In this document: piece by piece, positions 32,749 to 41,723 of the stretch
Numbering within the stretch: position 1 is the stretch's first letter
Layout of the letters: every line of letters begins with the position of its first letter
Source: JAAFIP01 sp043774625
GTDB taxonomy: Bacteria; Pseudomonadota; Gammaproteobacteria; Burkholderiales; Burkholderiaceae_C
DNA length: 64,000 nucleotides
Direction of reading: 5' to 3'
NCBI GenBank assembly: GCA_043774625.1
Contig: JAYVTG010000119.1
Coordinates: 1-64,000 of the forward strand
The notes under the pieces: model-generated
The model's input: only the letters and a program-made list of their open reading frames with translations
Database searches by the model: none
Told to the model about the DNA's origin: nothing
Program-made: the position numbers and the translations under genes

Positions 32749-33954
32749 ATGACTGAAGCCTTTGTATATGACGCCATTCGCACCCCCCGTGGCAAGGGTA
32801 AAAAAGACGGCAGTTTGCATGAAGTTAAACCCGTCAATTTGCTGGCTGGTGTGCTGCATGAATTACAGCGACGCAACGACTTTGACACCGCCCAGGTAGA
32901 CGATGTGGTGATGGGCGTGGTGTCACCCATTGGCGAACAAGGCTCGGTCATTGCCAAGGTGGCCGCGCTCAAGGCGGGTTGGGACTTTCGCTGTTCGGGT
33001 GTGCAGCTGAACCGCTTTTGCGCTTCGGGGTTAGAGGCCGTCAACATGGCCGCACAAAAAGTGCGTTCTGGTTGGGAAGACCTGGTAGTAGCCGGCGGCG
33101 TAGAAAGCATGAGCCGCGTGCCGATTGGCTCAGACGGCGGTGCCTGGGCGCAAGACCCTGAGACTAATAGCGCGACGCTGTTTGTGCCCCAAGGCATTAG
33201 CGCAGATTTAATCGCCACGATAGAAGGCTTTAGCCGTGCAGATGTAGACGCCTTTGCGCTAGAGAGCCAAAAGCGCGCCGCCAAAGCACGCGAAGGTGGC
33301 TTTTTTGCAGGCTCTGTCGTGCCTGTGAAAGATTTTTTGGATCAAACTATTTTGGACCATGACGAGTTCATCAAACCACACACCACAATGCAAGGCCTGG
33401 CCTCGCTCAAGCCCGCGTTTGACCAATTGGGCAGCATGGGTTTTGACCAGGTGGCACTGACGCGTTACCCACAAGTTGAACGCATTCACCATGTGCACCA
33501 CGCCGGCAATTCGTCGGGTATTGTCGATGGTGCAGCGGCCATTTTGATCGGCAGTGAAGCCGCAGGTAAAACCCACGGCTTTACGCCCCGCGCACGCATC
33601 GTGGCCGCTGCCCTGAGCGGTGCTGACCCCACCATCATGCTCACTGGCCCCATGCCCGCAGCGCGCAAGGTTCTGGCCAAAGCGGGCATGACGATTGAGC
33701 AGATTGACCTGTTTGAAGTGAACGAGGCTTTCGCCGCCGTGCCCATGCGCTTTATGAAAGAGCTGAACGTGCCTCACGATAAAGTCAACGTCAACGGAGG
33801 TGCGATTGCCATGGGCCACCCGCTGGGCGCCACAGGCGCAATGATCTTGAACACCCTGATTGACGAGCTGCATAGGCGCAAACTACGCTATGGCCTGGCC
33901 ACGCTGTGTGTGGGTGGCGGCATGGGCATTGCTACCATCGTAGAGAGAATTTAA
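32749..33954 (+). CDS. Acetyl-CoA C-acyltransferase (thiolase)
   Basis: The 401-residue thiolase carries the active-site cysteine in LNRFCASGLEAVNMAAQKV, the histidine in NGGAIAMGHPLGATGA and the second cysteine in LATLCVGGGMG. It cleaves 3-ketoacyl-CoA with CoA in the last step of beta-oxidation. GGAG lies just before the ATG. Its stop overlaps the start of the FadB-like gene, so both are co-translated, an FadA-FadB-like pair in reverse order of E. coli fadBA. Confidence 0.93.
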   Translation: MTEAFVYDAIRTPRGKGKKDGSLHEVKPVNLLAGVLHELQRRNDFDTAQVDDVVMGVVSPIGEQGSVIAKVAALKAGWDFRCSGVQLNRFCASGLEAVNMAAQKVRSGWEDLVVAGGVESMSRVPIGSDGGAWAQDPETNSATLFVPQGISADLIATIEGFSRADVDAFALESQKRAAKAREGGFFAGSVVPVKDFLDQTILDHDEFIKPHTTMQGLASLKPAFDQLGSMGFDQVALTRYPQVERIHHVHHAGNSSGIVDGAAAILIGSEAAGKTHGFTPRARIVAAALSGADPTIMLTGPMPAARKVLAKAGMTIEQIDLFEVNEAFAAVPMRFMKELNVPHDKVNVNGGAIAMGHPLGATGAMILNTLIDELHRRKLRYGLATLCVGGGMGIATIVERI

Positions 33955-36095
33955 TGAAAACCATTCAGTACGAGCTTATTGATGGCATAGCGACCATCAC
34001 TTTTGATGAGCCAGGATCACCCGTCAACACCATGTGTGCACATTGGCAAAGCGATCTGGTCGAAGTCACAGCGCAAGTCGTCAAAGACAACGACGCCATT
34101 CACGGCATCATCCTCGCGTCCAACAAAACTACGTTCTTTGCAGGAGCAGATCTGAAGGGAAAGATGCGCTTGCAGGCCCATGATGCATTGCGCGTATTTG
34201 CAGAGATAGAGCAAACCAAAAAATGCTTTCGCACGTTGGAAACATTGGGCAAACCTGTTGTGAGCTGTATCAATGGTGCAGCATTGGGTGGTGGCTGGGA
34301 GGTGGCCTTGGTGGGCCATTGCCGCATCGCAGTTGACGATAAGAAAATTCAACTGGGCTTGCCAGAGATCACTTTGGGTTTGATACCCGGCGCTACCGGC
34401 ATTACCAAAATGACGCGGCTTTTAGGTTTGATGGGTGCACAGCCTTATATTCTGGAAAGCAAGCTATTCAACCCGCGTGAGGCGCTGGACTTGGGCCTGG
34501 TGCATCAACTGGTACCAGGCGCCGCAGACCTGCGCCCGGCCGCACTGGCTTTTATCGCTGCTACACCCCAGTCACAACAACCGTGGGACGCCACAGACTA
34601 CAAAATGCCCGGCGGCACACCAGCCAACCCCAAGATTGCAGGCATGTTGACCGTAGCCCCAGCCATGATGAAGAAAACATCGCGCGGCCTTTACCCAGCC
34701 CCCGAATACGCGCTGGCCGCCATGGCCGAAGGTGCCTTGGTGGACTTTGACACCGCATTGCGCATTGAGAGCCGTTACTTGGCCAAGTTGATCGTGAGCC
34801 CCGTGGCCAAGAACATGATCAACACGTTCTTCTTCAACATGAACGCGATCAAAAGCGGGCTGTCACGGCCCAAAGATATTGCACGCTATAAGCCGCAAAA
34901 AGTGGGGCTGTTGGGTGCTGGCATGATGGGTGCAGGCATTGCCTACGCGCAGGCTGTTCGCGGCATTGCCACCGTGCTGAAAGATGTTTCTCTGGAGAAG
35001 GCAGAACTTGGCAAGGCCTACAGCGCCAAGTTAACCCAGCAGCGTGTGGACAAGGGTCGCATGGATGCGCGGGACCAATCTGCGCTACTGGCACGCATTA
35101 CCGCCACCGACAAAGCCATTGACCTGCAAGGCTGCGACCTGATCATTGAAGCTGTGTTTGAGAACCGCGAACTCAAGGCCAAAGTGACGCACGAGGCTGA
35201 ACCGATGCTGGTTGCGGGCGGCTTTTTCGCGAGCAACACCTCCACCTTGCCCATCTCTGGTTTGGCTGCTGCCAGTAGCAAACCAGAAAAATTCATAGGC
35301 ATTCACTTCTTCAGCCCCGTGGACAAAATGAAGCTGGTGGAGATTATTCGCGGCAAAAAGACCGACGACGAAACCGTGGCCCGTGCGTACGACTATGTGC
35401 AAGCCATTGGCAAAATTCCCGTTGTGGTGAATGACTCGCGCGGCTTTTACACCAGCCGCACCTTTGGCACTTTTGTGATGGAAGGTGCGGCCATGCTGGG
35501 CGAAGGTGTTCCCGCTGCGGTGATTGAAAACGCGGGCATTCAATGCGGCATGCCCGTGGGGCCACTGGCCGTGCTGGACGAGACATCCCTCAGCCTGAGC
35601 GTGCATGTGCTGGACCAAACCCGTGCAGACTTTGCCGCAGAAGGAAAAACCTTGGTTCCTGCTGCTGGCGATATGTTGGTAGAGCGCATGGTCAAAGAGC
35701 TCAAACGCGCTGGCCGCTCGGCTGGTGGCGGGTTTTATGACTATCCGCCAGACGCCAAAAAAACCCTGTGGCCCGCGCTGAAACATTTGTTTGAAAAACC
35801 CGGTTTGGCCTATGACCTACAAGACATCAAAGACCGCTTGCTATATCGGCAGGCAATAGAGACGGCACGTTGCCTGCAAGAAGGCGTGCTGACCAGTGTG
35901 CATGACGCCAACATCGGCTCCATCTTCGGCATCGGCTTTCCGGCCTGGACAGGTGGTGCGATGCAGTTTATTTACAGCATGGGTGCACAAGCTTTCTGCA
36001 AACGCGCAGACCAACTCGCCAGCCAATACGGAACGGGCTTTACGGTAACTGCCGCCGTGCGCGAGTGCATTCAAGCGCACCAGCCTGTGTATTGA
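33954..36095 (+). CDS. FadB/FadJ-like trifunctional beta-oxidation enzyme
   Basis: The 713-residue protein fuses an N-terminal enoyl-CoA hydratase (TTFFAGADLKGK, NGAALGGGWEVALVGHCR) to a C-terminal 3-hydroxyacyl-CoA dehydrogenase with the NAD-binding LLGAGMMGAGIAYAQAV and GIHFFSPVDKMKLVEII. It hydrates trans-2-enoyl-CoA and oxidises the hydroxyacyl-CoA. ATG 33954 overlaps the thiolase stop by one base. The gene ends 18 bp before convergent arfB. Confidence 0.93.
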   Translation: MKTIQYELIDGIATITFDEPGSPVNTMCAHWQSDLVEVTAQVVKDNDAIHGIILASNKTTFFAGADLKGKMRLQAHDALRVFAEIEQTKKCFRTLETLGKPVVSCINGAALGGGWEVALVGHCRIAVDDKKIQLGLPEITLGLIPGATGITKMTRLLGLMGAQPYILESKLFNPREALDLGLVHQLVPGAADLRPAALAFIAATPQSQQPWDATDYKMPGGTPANPKIAGMLTVAPAMMKKTSRGLYPAPEYALAAMAEGALVDFDTALRIESRYLAKLIVSPVAKNMINTFFFNMNAIKSGLSRPKDIARYKPQKVGLLGAGMMGAGIAYAQAVRGIATVLKDVSLEKAELGKAYSAKLTQQRVDKGRMDARDQSALLARITATDKAIDLQGCDLIIEAVFENRELKAKVTHEAEPMLVAGGFFASNTSTLPISGLAAASSKPEKFIGIHFFSPVDKMKLVEIIRGKKTDDETVARAYDYVQAIGKIPVVVNDSRGFYTSRTFGTFVMEGAAMLGEGVPAAVIENAGIQCGMPVGPLAVLDETSLSLSVHVLDQTRADFAAEGKTLVPAAGDMLVERMVKELKRAGRSAGGGFYDYPPDAKKTLWPALKHLFEKPGLAYDLQDIKDRLLYRQAIETARCLQEGVLTSVHDANIGSIFGIGFPAWTGGAMQFIYSMGAQAFCKRADQLASQYGTGFTVTAAVRECIQAHQPVY

Positions 36096-36113
36096 CCTTA
36101 AGATTCAGCGGTT

Positions 36114-36527
36114 TTATTCGCTGCCAGATACCCGTCCGCGCAGTTTTTTCACGTCACCGCGCGACACTTTTTCGTCCACCCGCTTGCGTTGCGAACTCTT
36201 GGTGGGTTTGGTGGCTTTGCGCGCTTTCGGTGGCACGGCCACGCTGTCTACCAGCGCTTGCAGTCGCTCAATAGCATCGGCTTTGTTTTGATCCTGGCTG
36301 CGGGTGGTTTGCGCTTTGATGACCACATCGCCATCAGCGGTGATGCGATGGTCACTCAAGGCAAGCAAGCGCTCTTTGATGATGTCGGGCAGCGATGAGT
36401 TGGGAATGGAAAAGCGCAGATGTACTGCGCTAGACACTTTGTTGACGTTTTGTCCACCCGCGCCTTGTGCGCGGATGGCGGTAAAGCCTATTTCATCCAG
36501 CAGTAGCGGTATTATTGGGTCAGCCAT
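36114..36527 (-). CDS. arfB: Ribosome-rescue peptidyl-tRNA hydrolase ArfB
   Basis: The 137-residue protein contains the release-factor motif GGQ in RAQGAGGQNVNKVSSAVHLR and a basic C-terminal tail (RKATKPTKSSQRKRVDEKV) that enters the mRNA channel of stalled ribosomes. It hydrolyses peptidyl-tRNA on ribosomes without a stop codon in the A site. It is a standalone gene, convergent with the FadB-like gene and downstream of the nitronate monooxygenase-like gene, separated from it by a 42-bp repeat copy. Confidence 0.93.
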   Translation of the reverse strand: MADPIIPLLLDEIGFTAIRAQGAGGQNVNKVSSAVHLRFSIPNSSLPDIIKERLLALSDHRITADGDVVIKAQTTRSQDQNKADAIERLQALVDSVAVPPKARKATKPTKSSQRKRVDEKVSRGDVKKLRGRVSGSE

Positions 36528-36553
36528 GTTTTTACCCTGTTAATTCGGCTGTA

Positions 36554-36595
36554 GCCAGCGCGGAATATGCGTGAGCAGCTCTTATTTTTGTAGCA
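36554..36595 (+). repeat. 42-bp interspersed repeat, intergenic
   Basis: The copy begins GCCAGCGCGGAATATGCG and ends TTTGTAGCA. It starts 3 bp after the stop codon of the minus-strand nitronate monooxygenase-like gene and separates it from arfB. Confidence 0.88.
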
Positions 36596-36598
36596 GAA

Positions 36599-37558
36599 TT
36601 AGCTGCAGACGCGAGCCCTAGCTTCAGCGTATTCGCGCTTGAAGCGTGCCACCATATCGGCTGTAGACATGACTTCTTTGATGGCTCCAATACCCTGGCC
36701 GCAACCCCAAATGTCTTTCCAGGCTTTGGCTGAGTTTTCGCCGCCACCAAAGTTCATCTTGCTCGGATCGCTTTCGGGCAAATTATCCGGATCCATACCT
36801 GCATTGCGAATACTGCCTTTGAGATAGTTACCGTGAATGCCCGTGTAGAAGTTGCTGTAGACAATATCGTCTGAATTGCTCTGGGTGATCATCTGCTTGT
36901 AGCCATCGGCCGCACGCGCCTCGGTGGTGGCGATAAAAGCCGAGCCGATGTAGGCCAGGTCTGCGCCCATGGCTTGGGCGGCCAGGACTGCGCCACCAGA
37001 AGCGATGGAGCCTGACAAAACCAGCGGGCCATCAAACCATTCACGAATTTCCTGAATCATTGCAAACGGGCTCTTCACGCTGGCGTGGCCGCCTGCACCG
37101 GCCGCTACAGCTATCAAACCCGTAGCGCCCTTTTCAATTGCCTTGTGTGCAAACACGTTGCTGATAATGTCATGCAGGGTAATACCGCCCCAGGCTTTCA
37201 CGCCCTGGTTCACGTCTTCACGCGCGCCCAGGCTGGTGATGACGATGGGCACCTTGAACTTTTCGCACACCTGCATGTCGTGCTCCAAACGGTCATTGCT
37301 TTTGTGCACGATCTGGTTGATGGCAAAAGGCGCGGCCTTGTTATTCGGGTTGGCTTTGTCGTGGGCTGCCAAAGCCTCGGTAATCTCGGCCAGCCAGTCT
37401 TCCAGTTGCGCAGCCGGACGCGCGTTAAGCGCAGGCATGGACCCGATCACACCTGCCTTGCACTGCTCAATCACCGTTTTGGGGTTGCTGATGATGAATA
37501 GCGGCGAGCCGATAACGGGGAAAGACAGGTTTTGCAGGACTGGGGGGAGTTTGGACAT
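36599..37558 (-). CDS. NAD(P)H-dependent flavin oxidoreductase / nitronate monooxygenase family
   Basis: The 319-residue TIM-barrel flavoprotein contains FPVIGSPLFIISNPK, IVITSLGAR, the FMN-phosphate site GASGHASVKSP-like stretch AGAGGHASVKSPFAMIQEI, LVLSGSIASGGAVLAAQAMGADLAYIGS and FIATTEARA. Family members oxidise nitronates or act as FMN-dependent enoyl reductases. Downstream of an acyl-CoA dehydrogenase and EtfAB on the same strand it probably takes part in catabolism of the same compounds. ATG 37558 is preceded by GGAGAC. Confidence 0.85.
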   Translation of the reverse strand: MSKLPPVLQNLSFPVIGSPLFIISNPKTVIEQCKAGVIGSMPALNARPAAQLEDWLAEITEALAAHDKANPNNKAAPFAINQIVHKSNDRLEHDMQVCEKFKVPIVITSLGAREDVNQGVKAWGGITLHDIISNVFAHKAIEKGATGLIAVAAGAGGHASVKSPFAMIQEIREWFDGPLVLSGSIASGGAVLAAQAMGADLAYIGSAFIATTEARAADGYKQMITQSNSDDIVYSNFYTGIHGNYLKGSIRNAGMDPDNLPESDPSKMNFGGGENSAKAWKDIWGCGQGIGAIKEVMSTADMVARFKREYAEARARVCS

Positions 37559-37608
37559 GTTGTCTCCGGATGGTAAGTGGTGAATATTTCAAAACATGAA
37601 GAGTTAAG

Positions 37609-37793
37609 ATTTTGAACGCAGAGGGCGCGAAGGATTCGCAAAGGTCGCAAAAGAAGACAGAAGAAAGAACAAACAAAAATAATAAAAAATTTGAACATGA
37701 ATCAGAAAAATCTAATTGCCTTACACGGAGTAGATTTGGTTTTGGTATTTTTTGCGTCTTCTGCGAATCCTTCGCGTCCTCTGCGTTCAAAAA
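37609..37793. repeat. Long inverted repeat pair A (GAACGCAGAGG family)
   Basis: TTTTGAACGCAGAGGGCGCG and following bases (37609-37657) are matched in inverted orientation by 37749-37793 (GCGTCCTCTGCGTTCAAAAA at the end). The arms are about 45 bp and enclose an AT-rich centre. Such arms read as a spurious NAEDAKDSQ-like peptide. The pair can form a long hairpin between the acyl-CoA dehydrogenase and nitronate monooxygenase-like genes, in the same transcription unit, and may act as terminator or mRNA-processing element. Confidence 0.8.
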
Positions 37794-37804
37794 GGTATTC
37801 GGTA

Positions 37805-39619
37805 TTAAAACGCTTCTAGCGCCAACTCAGTCACACTAGAAGCCCCTTCCACAATGCTGTCGCGCATGCCAGGCGCTTTGGCCAGCAGATGGTCTGCATA
37901 AAAGTGGGCGGTGGTGATCTTGGCTTGCATAAAGGCTACGTCGTTGCCTGCAGCCAGTTCATCTTCGGCAGCCAGTAAAGATCTGGCCATTTGCCAACCT
38001 GCAAACACATTGCCTGCGAGCATGAGGTAAGGCACGCTTCCTGCAAATACCACATTGGGTGATGTTTTTGCGGCACCCTCGGGTGCCTTTGTCAAGCCAC
38101 CTGCGATAAATTCAATCACGTCGATCAGCACTTTACGCGCAGCCGTCAAACGCTTGAGCACTGCCTTGGCTGCAACACTGTCGCGCTTGGCCAATAGGGC
38201 TTCTGTCTGCTCAATTTGCGCCACGATAGCTTTGGCGGTCACGCCACCATCACGTGCTGTTTTACGCCCCACCAGGTCGTTGGCTTGAATGGCGGTCGTA
38301 CCTTCGTAGATTGTCAAAATTCTTGCGTCGCGGTAATACTGCGCGGCACCCGTCTCTTCAATAAAGCCCATGCCGCCGTGCACTTGCACGCCCAGGCTGG
38401 TCACTTCCAGACTCATCTCGGTGCTATAGCCTTTAACCAGTGGCACCATGAATTCATAAAACGCGGCGTTCTGTTTACGCACCTGTGCATCCGGGTGGTG
38501 GTGCGCAGCGTCATACGCAGCGGCAGCACCTGCAGCCATGGCGCGGCACCCTTCAGTGTAGGCACGCATGGTCATCAGCATGCGCTTCACATCGGGGTGG
38601 TGGATGATGGGCGCGCTGGCGGCAATGGAGCCATCTACCGGACGGCTTTGCACACGGTCTTTGGCATAACCCACGGCCTTTTGGTAGGCGCGTTCTGCAA
38701 TGGCAATGCCTTGCACGCCCACAGCGTAGCGCGCCGCGTTCATCATGATGAACATGTACTCCAGGCCACGGTTTTCCTGGCCAACCAGGTAGCCAACAGC
38801 GCCACCGTTGTCGCCGTATTGCAGTACGGCCGTAGGGCTGGCCTTGATGCCCATTTTGTGTTCAATGCTCACGCAATGCACGTCGTTGCGTGCGCCCAGA
38901 GAGCCATCTTTTTGCACCATGAATTTAGGCACGACGAAGAGAGAGATACCCTTCACGCCTTCAGGCGCACCTTGCACCCGCGCAAGTACCAAGTGCACAA
39001 TATTCTCAGCCATATCGTGCTCACCGTAGGTGATATAAATTTTGGTGCCAAATATTTTGTACGTAGCATCGGCCTGCGGCTCGGCGCGTGTGCGTACCAT
39101 CGCCAAATCGCTGCCTGCTTGCGGTTCGGTCAGGTTCATCGTGCCCGTCCATTTGCCACTGACCAAATTCTCCAGATAAGTGGCCTTCAGCTCGTCGCTG
39201 CCCGCTGTCAGCAAGGCTTCAATTGCGCCATCGCTGAGCAATGGGCACAGTGCAAAACTCATGTTGGCGCTGTTGATCATTTCAATGCAGGCCGCCCCAA
39301 TGGTTTTGGGCAAGCCCTGCCCACCAAAGTCAGCCGGATGTTGCAAGCCTTGCCAGCCGCCCTCGGCAAACTGCTTGAACGCATCTTTAAAACCAGGTGT
39401 CGTAGTTACTTTGCCGTCTTTAAAACTGCTGGGGTTCTTGTCACCCTCCCAGTTCAGCGGGGCCAACACGCCTTCGTTGAATTTGGCACATTCTTCCAGC
39501 ACGGCTTGCGCGGTATCAAAGCCCGCCTCTTCAAAGCCGGGAATTTGCGCAACAGCGTCAATGTTGGCGATATGCTTGATCGCAAACAGCATGTCTTTTA
39601 GGGGGGCTTTGTAGGTCAT
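37805..39619 (-). CDS. Acyl-CoA dehydrogenase with C-terminal extension
   Basis: The 604-residue protein is the large ACAD type with an extra C-terminal helical domain (PF12806-like). Recognisable are GTMNLTEPQAGSDLAMVRTRA, KIFGTKIYITYGEHDMAENI and the catalytic region RILTIYEGTTAIQANDLVGRK. Enzymes of this size usually act on longer-chain or atypical acyl-CoAs. It lies downstream of etfBA and upstream of the nitronate monooxygenase-like gene, all on the minus strand, so EtfAB is its direct electron acceptor by context. Large inverted repeats flank it on both sides. Confidence 0.9.
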   Translation of the reverse strand: MTYKAPLKDMLFAIKHIANIDAVAQIPGFEEAGFDTAQAVLEECAKFNEGVLAPLNWEGDKNPSSFKDGKVTTTPGFKDAFKQFAEGGWQGLQHPADFGGQGLPKTIGAACIEMINSANMSFALCPLLSDGAIEALLTAGSDELKATYLENLVSGKWTGTMNLTEPQAGSDLAMVRTRAEPQADATYKIFGTKIYITYGEHDMAENIVHLVLARVQGAPEGVKGISLFVVPKFMVQKDGSLGARNDVHCVSIEHKMGIKASPTAVLQYGDNGGAVGYLVGQENRGLEYMFIMMNAARYAVGVQGIAIAERAYQKAVGYAKDRVQSRPVDGSIAASAPIIHHPDVKRMLMTMRAYTEGCRAMAAGAAAAYDAAHHHPDAQVRKQNAAFYEFMVPLVKGYSTEMSLEVTSLGVQVHGGMGFIEETGAAQYYRDARILTIYEGTTAIQANDLVGRKTARDGGVTAKAIVAQIEQTEALLAKRDSVAAKAVLKRLTAARKVLIDVIEFIAGGLTKAPEGAAKTSPNVVFAGSVPYLMLAGNVFAGWQMARSLLAAEDELAAGNDVAFMQAKITTAHFYADHLLAKAPGMRDSIVEGASSVTELALEAF

Positions 39620-39653
39620 GTTTGTGTCTCAATAACTATGGAATTTGAAGAGA

Positions 39654-39786
39654 TTTTTTGAACGCAGAGGACGCGAAGGATTCGCAGAGAGCGCAGAAGA
39701 AGAAGAAATGAAGAAAAAATGAAAAAAAAATTCTGGGTATTTTTTGCGTCTTCTGCGAATCCTTCGCGTCCTCTGCGTTCAAAAAC
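39654..39786. repeat. Long inverted repeat pair B (GAACGCAGAGG family)
   Basis: TTTGAACGCAGAGGACGCGA and following bases at 39654-39710 pair with 39740-39786, which ends CGCGTCCTCTGCGTTCAAAA. The sequence matches pair A, including the AAGGATTCGCAGA part. It lies between etfA and the acyl-CoA dehydrogenase. Confidence 0.82.
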
Positions 39787-39798
39787 TGTTTTCCGTAC

Positions 39799-40734
39799 TT
39801 ACAGTTTGCCAACCAACTCCGGCACGGCCACAAACAAATCCGCTTCCAACCCAAAATCAGCCACGCTGAAAATCGGTGCCTCCGCATCCTTGTTGATCGC
39901 CACAATCACTTTGCTGTCCTTCATGCCAGCCAAGTGCTGAATAGCTCCGCTGATGCCCACCGCCACATACAACTGTGGTGCGACGATCTTGCCCGTTTGA
40001 CCCACTTGCCAGTCGTTCGGCGCGTAGCCTGCGTCTACGGCAGCGCGCGACGCGCCCATGGCAGCGCCCAGTTTGTCTGCCAGTGGCGTCATCACTTCAT
40101 TGAACTTTTCTGCACTGCCCAAAGCACGGCCACCACTCACAATGATTTTGGCTGCGGTCAATTCAGGGCGGTCCAGCTTGGCTATTTCGCTGCCTTTGAA
40201 TGTACTTTTTCCACTATCAGCCACACTTGCTATAACTTCAATAGCTGCTTGCGCACTATTTGCGCTGGCTGCAGGGTCAAAACCTGTTGTACGCACGGTA
40301 ATTACCTTGATTGCGTCCGCACTTTGTACCGTTGCAATGGCATTGCCTGCATAGATAGGGCGCTCAAACGTATCGGGTGAATCCACCTTGGTCACATCGC
40401 TAATTTGTCCTACGTCCAGTTTGGCAGCCACGCGTGGCGCAATGTTTTTGCCTGACGCTGTCGCAGGAAAAACGATATGGCTGTAGGCGGATGCAATGGC
40501 CAACACCTGCGCGGCCATGTTCTCAGCCAGACCATGTGCAAAGTGCGCGCCTTCGGCGTGAATCACTTTGGACACGCCTGCAATTTGCGCAGCAGCCGCT
40601 GCCGCCGGGCCCGCATTGCAGCCTGCTACCAGTACATGCACATCACCACCGCAGGCAATCGCTGCGGTAACGGTGTTAAGGGTTGCGCCTTTGATGGACG
40701 CGTTGTCGTGTTCTGCAATAACGAGAGATGCCAT
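39799..40734 (-). CDS. etfA: Electron transfer flavoprotein alpha subunit
   Basis: EtfA (311 residues) binds FAD and, with EtfB, accepts electrons from acyl-CoA dehydrogenases and passes them to ETF-quinone oxidoreductase. The FAD site LYVAVGISGAIQHLAGM and DAEAPIFSVADFGLEADLF at the C-terminus are typical; the N-terminal lobe has SLVIAEHDNASIKGATLN. Residues 156-169 (ANSAQAAIEVIAS, between the two lobes) come from a 42-bp repeat copy read in the forward frame. It follows etfB by two bases on the minus strand. Confidence 0.95.
   Translation of the reverse strand: MASLVIAEHDNASIKGATLNTVTAAIACGGDVHVLVAGCNAGPAAAAAAQIAGVSKVIHAEGAHFAHGLAENMAAQVLAIASAYSHIVFPATASGKNIAPRVAAKLDVGQISDVTKVDSPDTFERPIYAGNAIATVQSADAIKVITVRTTGFDPAASANSAQAAIEVIASVADSGKSTFKGSEIAKLDRPELTAAKIIVSGGRALGSAEKFNEVMTPLADKLGAAMGASRAAVDAGYAPNDWQVGQTGKIVAPQLYVAVGISGAIQHLAGMKDSKVIVAINKDAEAPIFSVADFGLEADLFVAVPELVGKL
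40228..40269 (-). repeat. 42-bp interspersed repeat, copy in etfA
   Basis: The copy lies on the minus strand, in the sense direction of etfA. On the plus strand it reads TGCTATAACTTC...GCGCTGGC. It encodes ANSAQAAIEVIAS; the GCTAT/ATAGC arms are fully complementary. Confidence 0.85.
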
Positions 40735-40736
40735 GA

Positions 40737-41486
40737 TCAGATTACCTTTGCTGTATTTTTCAGTTTATCAATCAGGGTGTCCACGTCTGGCACCTTGATG
40801 CCTGCACTGCGTTTGGCAGGTTCCACAACTTTCAAAATCTTGATGTGCGCTTTGACATCTACACCCAGGTCTTCCGGCTTGAACACGTCAAGCTGCTTTT
40901 TCTTGGCCTTCATGATGTTTGGCAGGGTCACATAACGCGGCTCATTCAGGCGCAGGTCGGTGGTGATGACGGCTGGCATACTGATAATCAACGTCTCTAG
41001 GCCACCGTCTACTTCACGCGTCACGGTGGCTTTGCCGTCAGCAATTTCTACCTTATTGGCAAACGTAGCCTGCGGCATATCACCCAGCGCAGCCAACATT
41101 TGGCCAGTCTGGTTACAGTCGTCGTCAATCGCTTGCTTGCCCAAAATCACCAAGCCGGGTTGCTCCTTGTCTACCAGGGCTTTGAGCAATTTGGCCACGG
41201 CCAGTGGTTGCAATTCTTCAGCAGTTTCGACCAGAATGCCACGGTCTGCGCCAATGGCCATGGCAGTACGAATGGTCTCCGCGCACTGGGCCACACCGCA
41301 AGACACGGCGATGATTTCTGTCGCAATGCCTTTTTCTTTCAGGCGCATGGCTTCTTCAATGGCGATCTCGTCAAACGGATTCATGCTCATTTTGACATTG
41401 GCAATGTCTACGCCCGTGTTGTCCGACTTGACGCGAACCTTGACGTTGTAATCCACTACCCGTTTGACGGCGACTAAAACCTTCAT
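40737..41486 (-). CDS. etfB: Electron transfer flavoprotein beta subunit
   Basis: EtfB (249 residues) starts MKVLVAVKRVVDYNVKVRVK and contains VILGKQAIDDDCNQTGQMLA, VTREVDGGLETLIISMPAV and TTDLRLNEPRYVTLPNIMKAKKK, all typical of the AMP-binding beta subunit. ATG 41486 is chosen over ATG 41492 because GGAGA lies at proper distance before it. It is first in the etfBA-acd operon; the upstream 312 bp contain three palindromic sites that may regulate it and the divergent TRAP operon. Confidence 0.95.
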   Translation of the reverse strand: MKVLVAVKRVVDYNVKVRVKSDNTGVDIANVKMSMNPFDEIAIEEAMRLKEKGIATEIIAVSCGVAQCAETIRTAMAIGADRGILVETAEELQPLAVAKLLKALVDKEQPGLVILGKQAIDDDCNQTGQMLAALGDMPQATFANKVEIADGKATVTREVDGGLETLIISMPAVITTDLRLNEPRYVTLPNIMKAKKKQLDVFKPEDLGVDVKAHIKILKVVEPAKRSAGIKVPDVDTLIDKLKNTAKVI

Positions 41487-41523
41487 GTACATCTTCTCCA
41501 GAATAAATTGGCAACTAAAACTA

Positions 41524-41539
41524 TTGACGTTTACGTAAT
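41524..41539. promoter_or_regulatory. ACGT-TT-ACGT site upstream of etfBA
   Basis: TTGACGTTTACGTAAT contains two ACGT units spaced by two bases. This resembles operators of MerR-family LiuR-type regulators of branched-chain amino acid and fatty acid catabolism in proteobacteria, whose regulons often include etf genes. It lies 38 bp upstream of the etfB start. The match is by eye and the regulator is not in the window. Confidence 0.4.
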
Positions 41540-41607
41540 CTAAAAGATTGTATGCTGCACCGCATTACGCCCATGGCTACAGTGACATCCGCTGACAATG
41601 CCAGACA

Positions 41608-41631
41608 GAAAAAGCACGATCGTTCTTTTTC
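41608..41631. promoter_or_regulatory. 24-bp palindrome in etfB-dctP intergenic region
   Basis: The sequence GAAAAAGCACGATCGTTCTT and following TTTC is a near-perfect palindrome centred on GATC, with a single mismatched pair. It has the form of a TetR-family operator. It lies between the divergent etfBA and TRAP operons. Confidence 0.5.
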
Positions 41632-41697
41632 GTATTATAGACAGCCAGCGGAGAGTGCTTAGAGGTTGCAGTCCAAAACCCTGTCCATGTAGCGACA

Positions 41698-41723
41698 ATT
41701 AACCAACCGCTCGGTCGGCTAAT
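41698..41723. promoter_or_regulatory. 26-bp imperfect palindrome upstream of the TRAP operon
   Basis: ATTAACCAACCG and CGGTCGGCTAAT form inverted halves around CT, with transitions at two symmetric positions. TetR-type regulators often bind such ACCGACCG-like repeats. It is 75 bp upstream of the dctP start. Confidence 0.45.

Noticed and set aside
38216..39601. A 461-codon open frame on the plus strand
   Set aside because: It lies entirely antisense to the large acyl-CoA dehydrogenase gene, which has clear flavoenzyme motifs; the translation shows no family.
39636..39905. Short frames starting with an NAEDAKDSQ-type peptide, here and at 37467-37839
   Set aside because: They are translations of the inverted DNA repeat and appear on both strands of the same hairpin, so they are not taken as genes.
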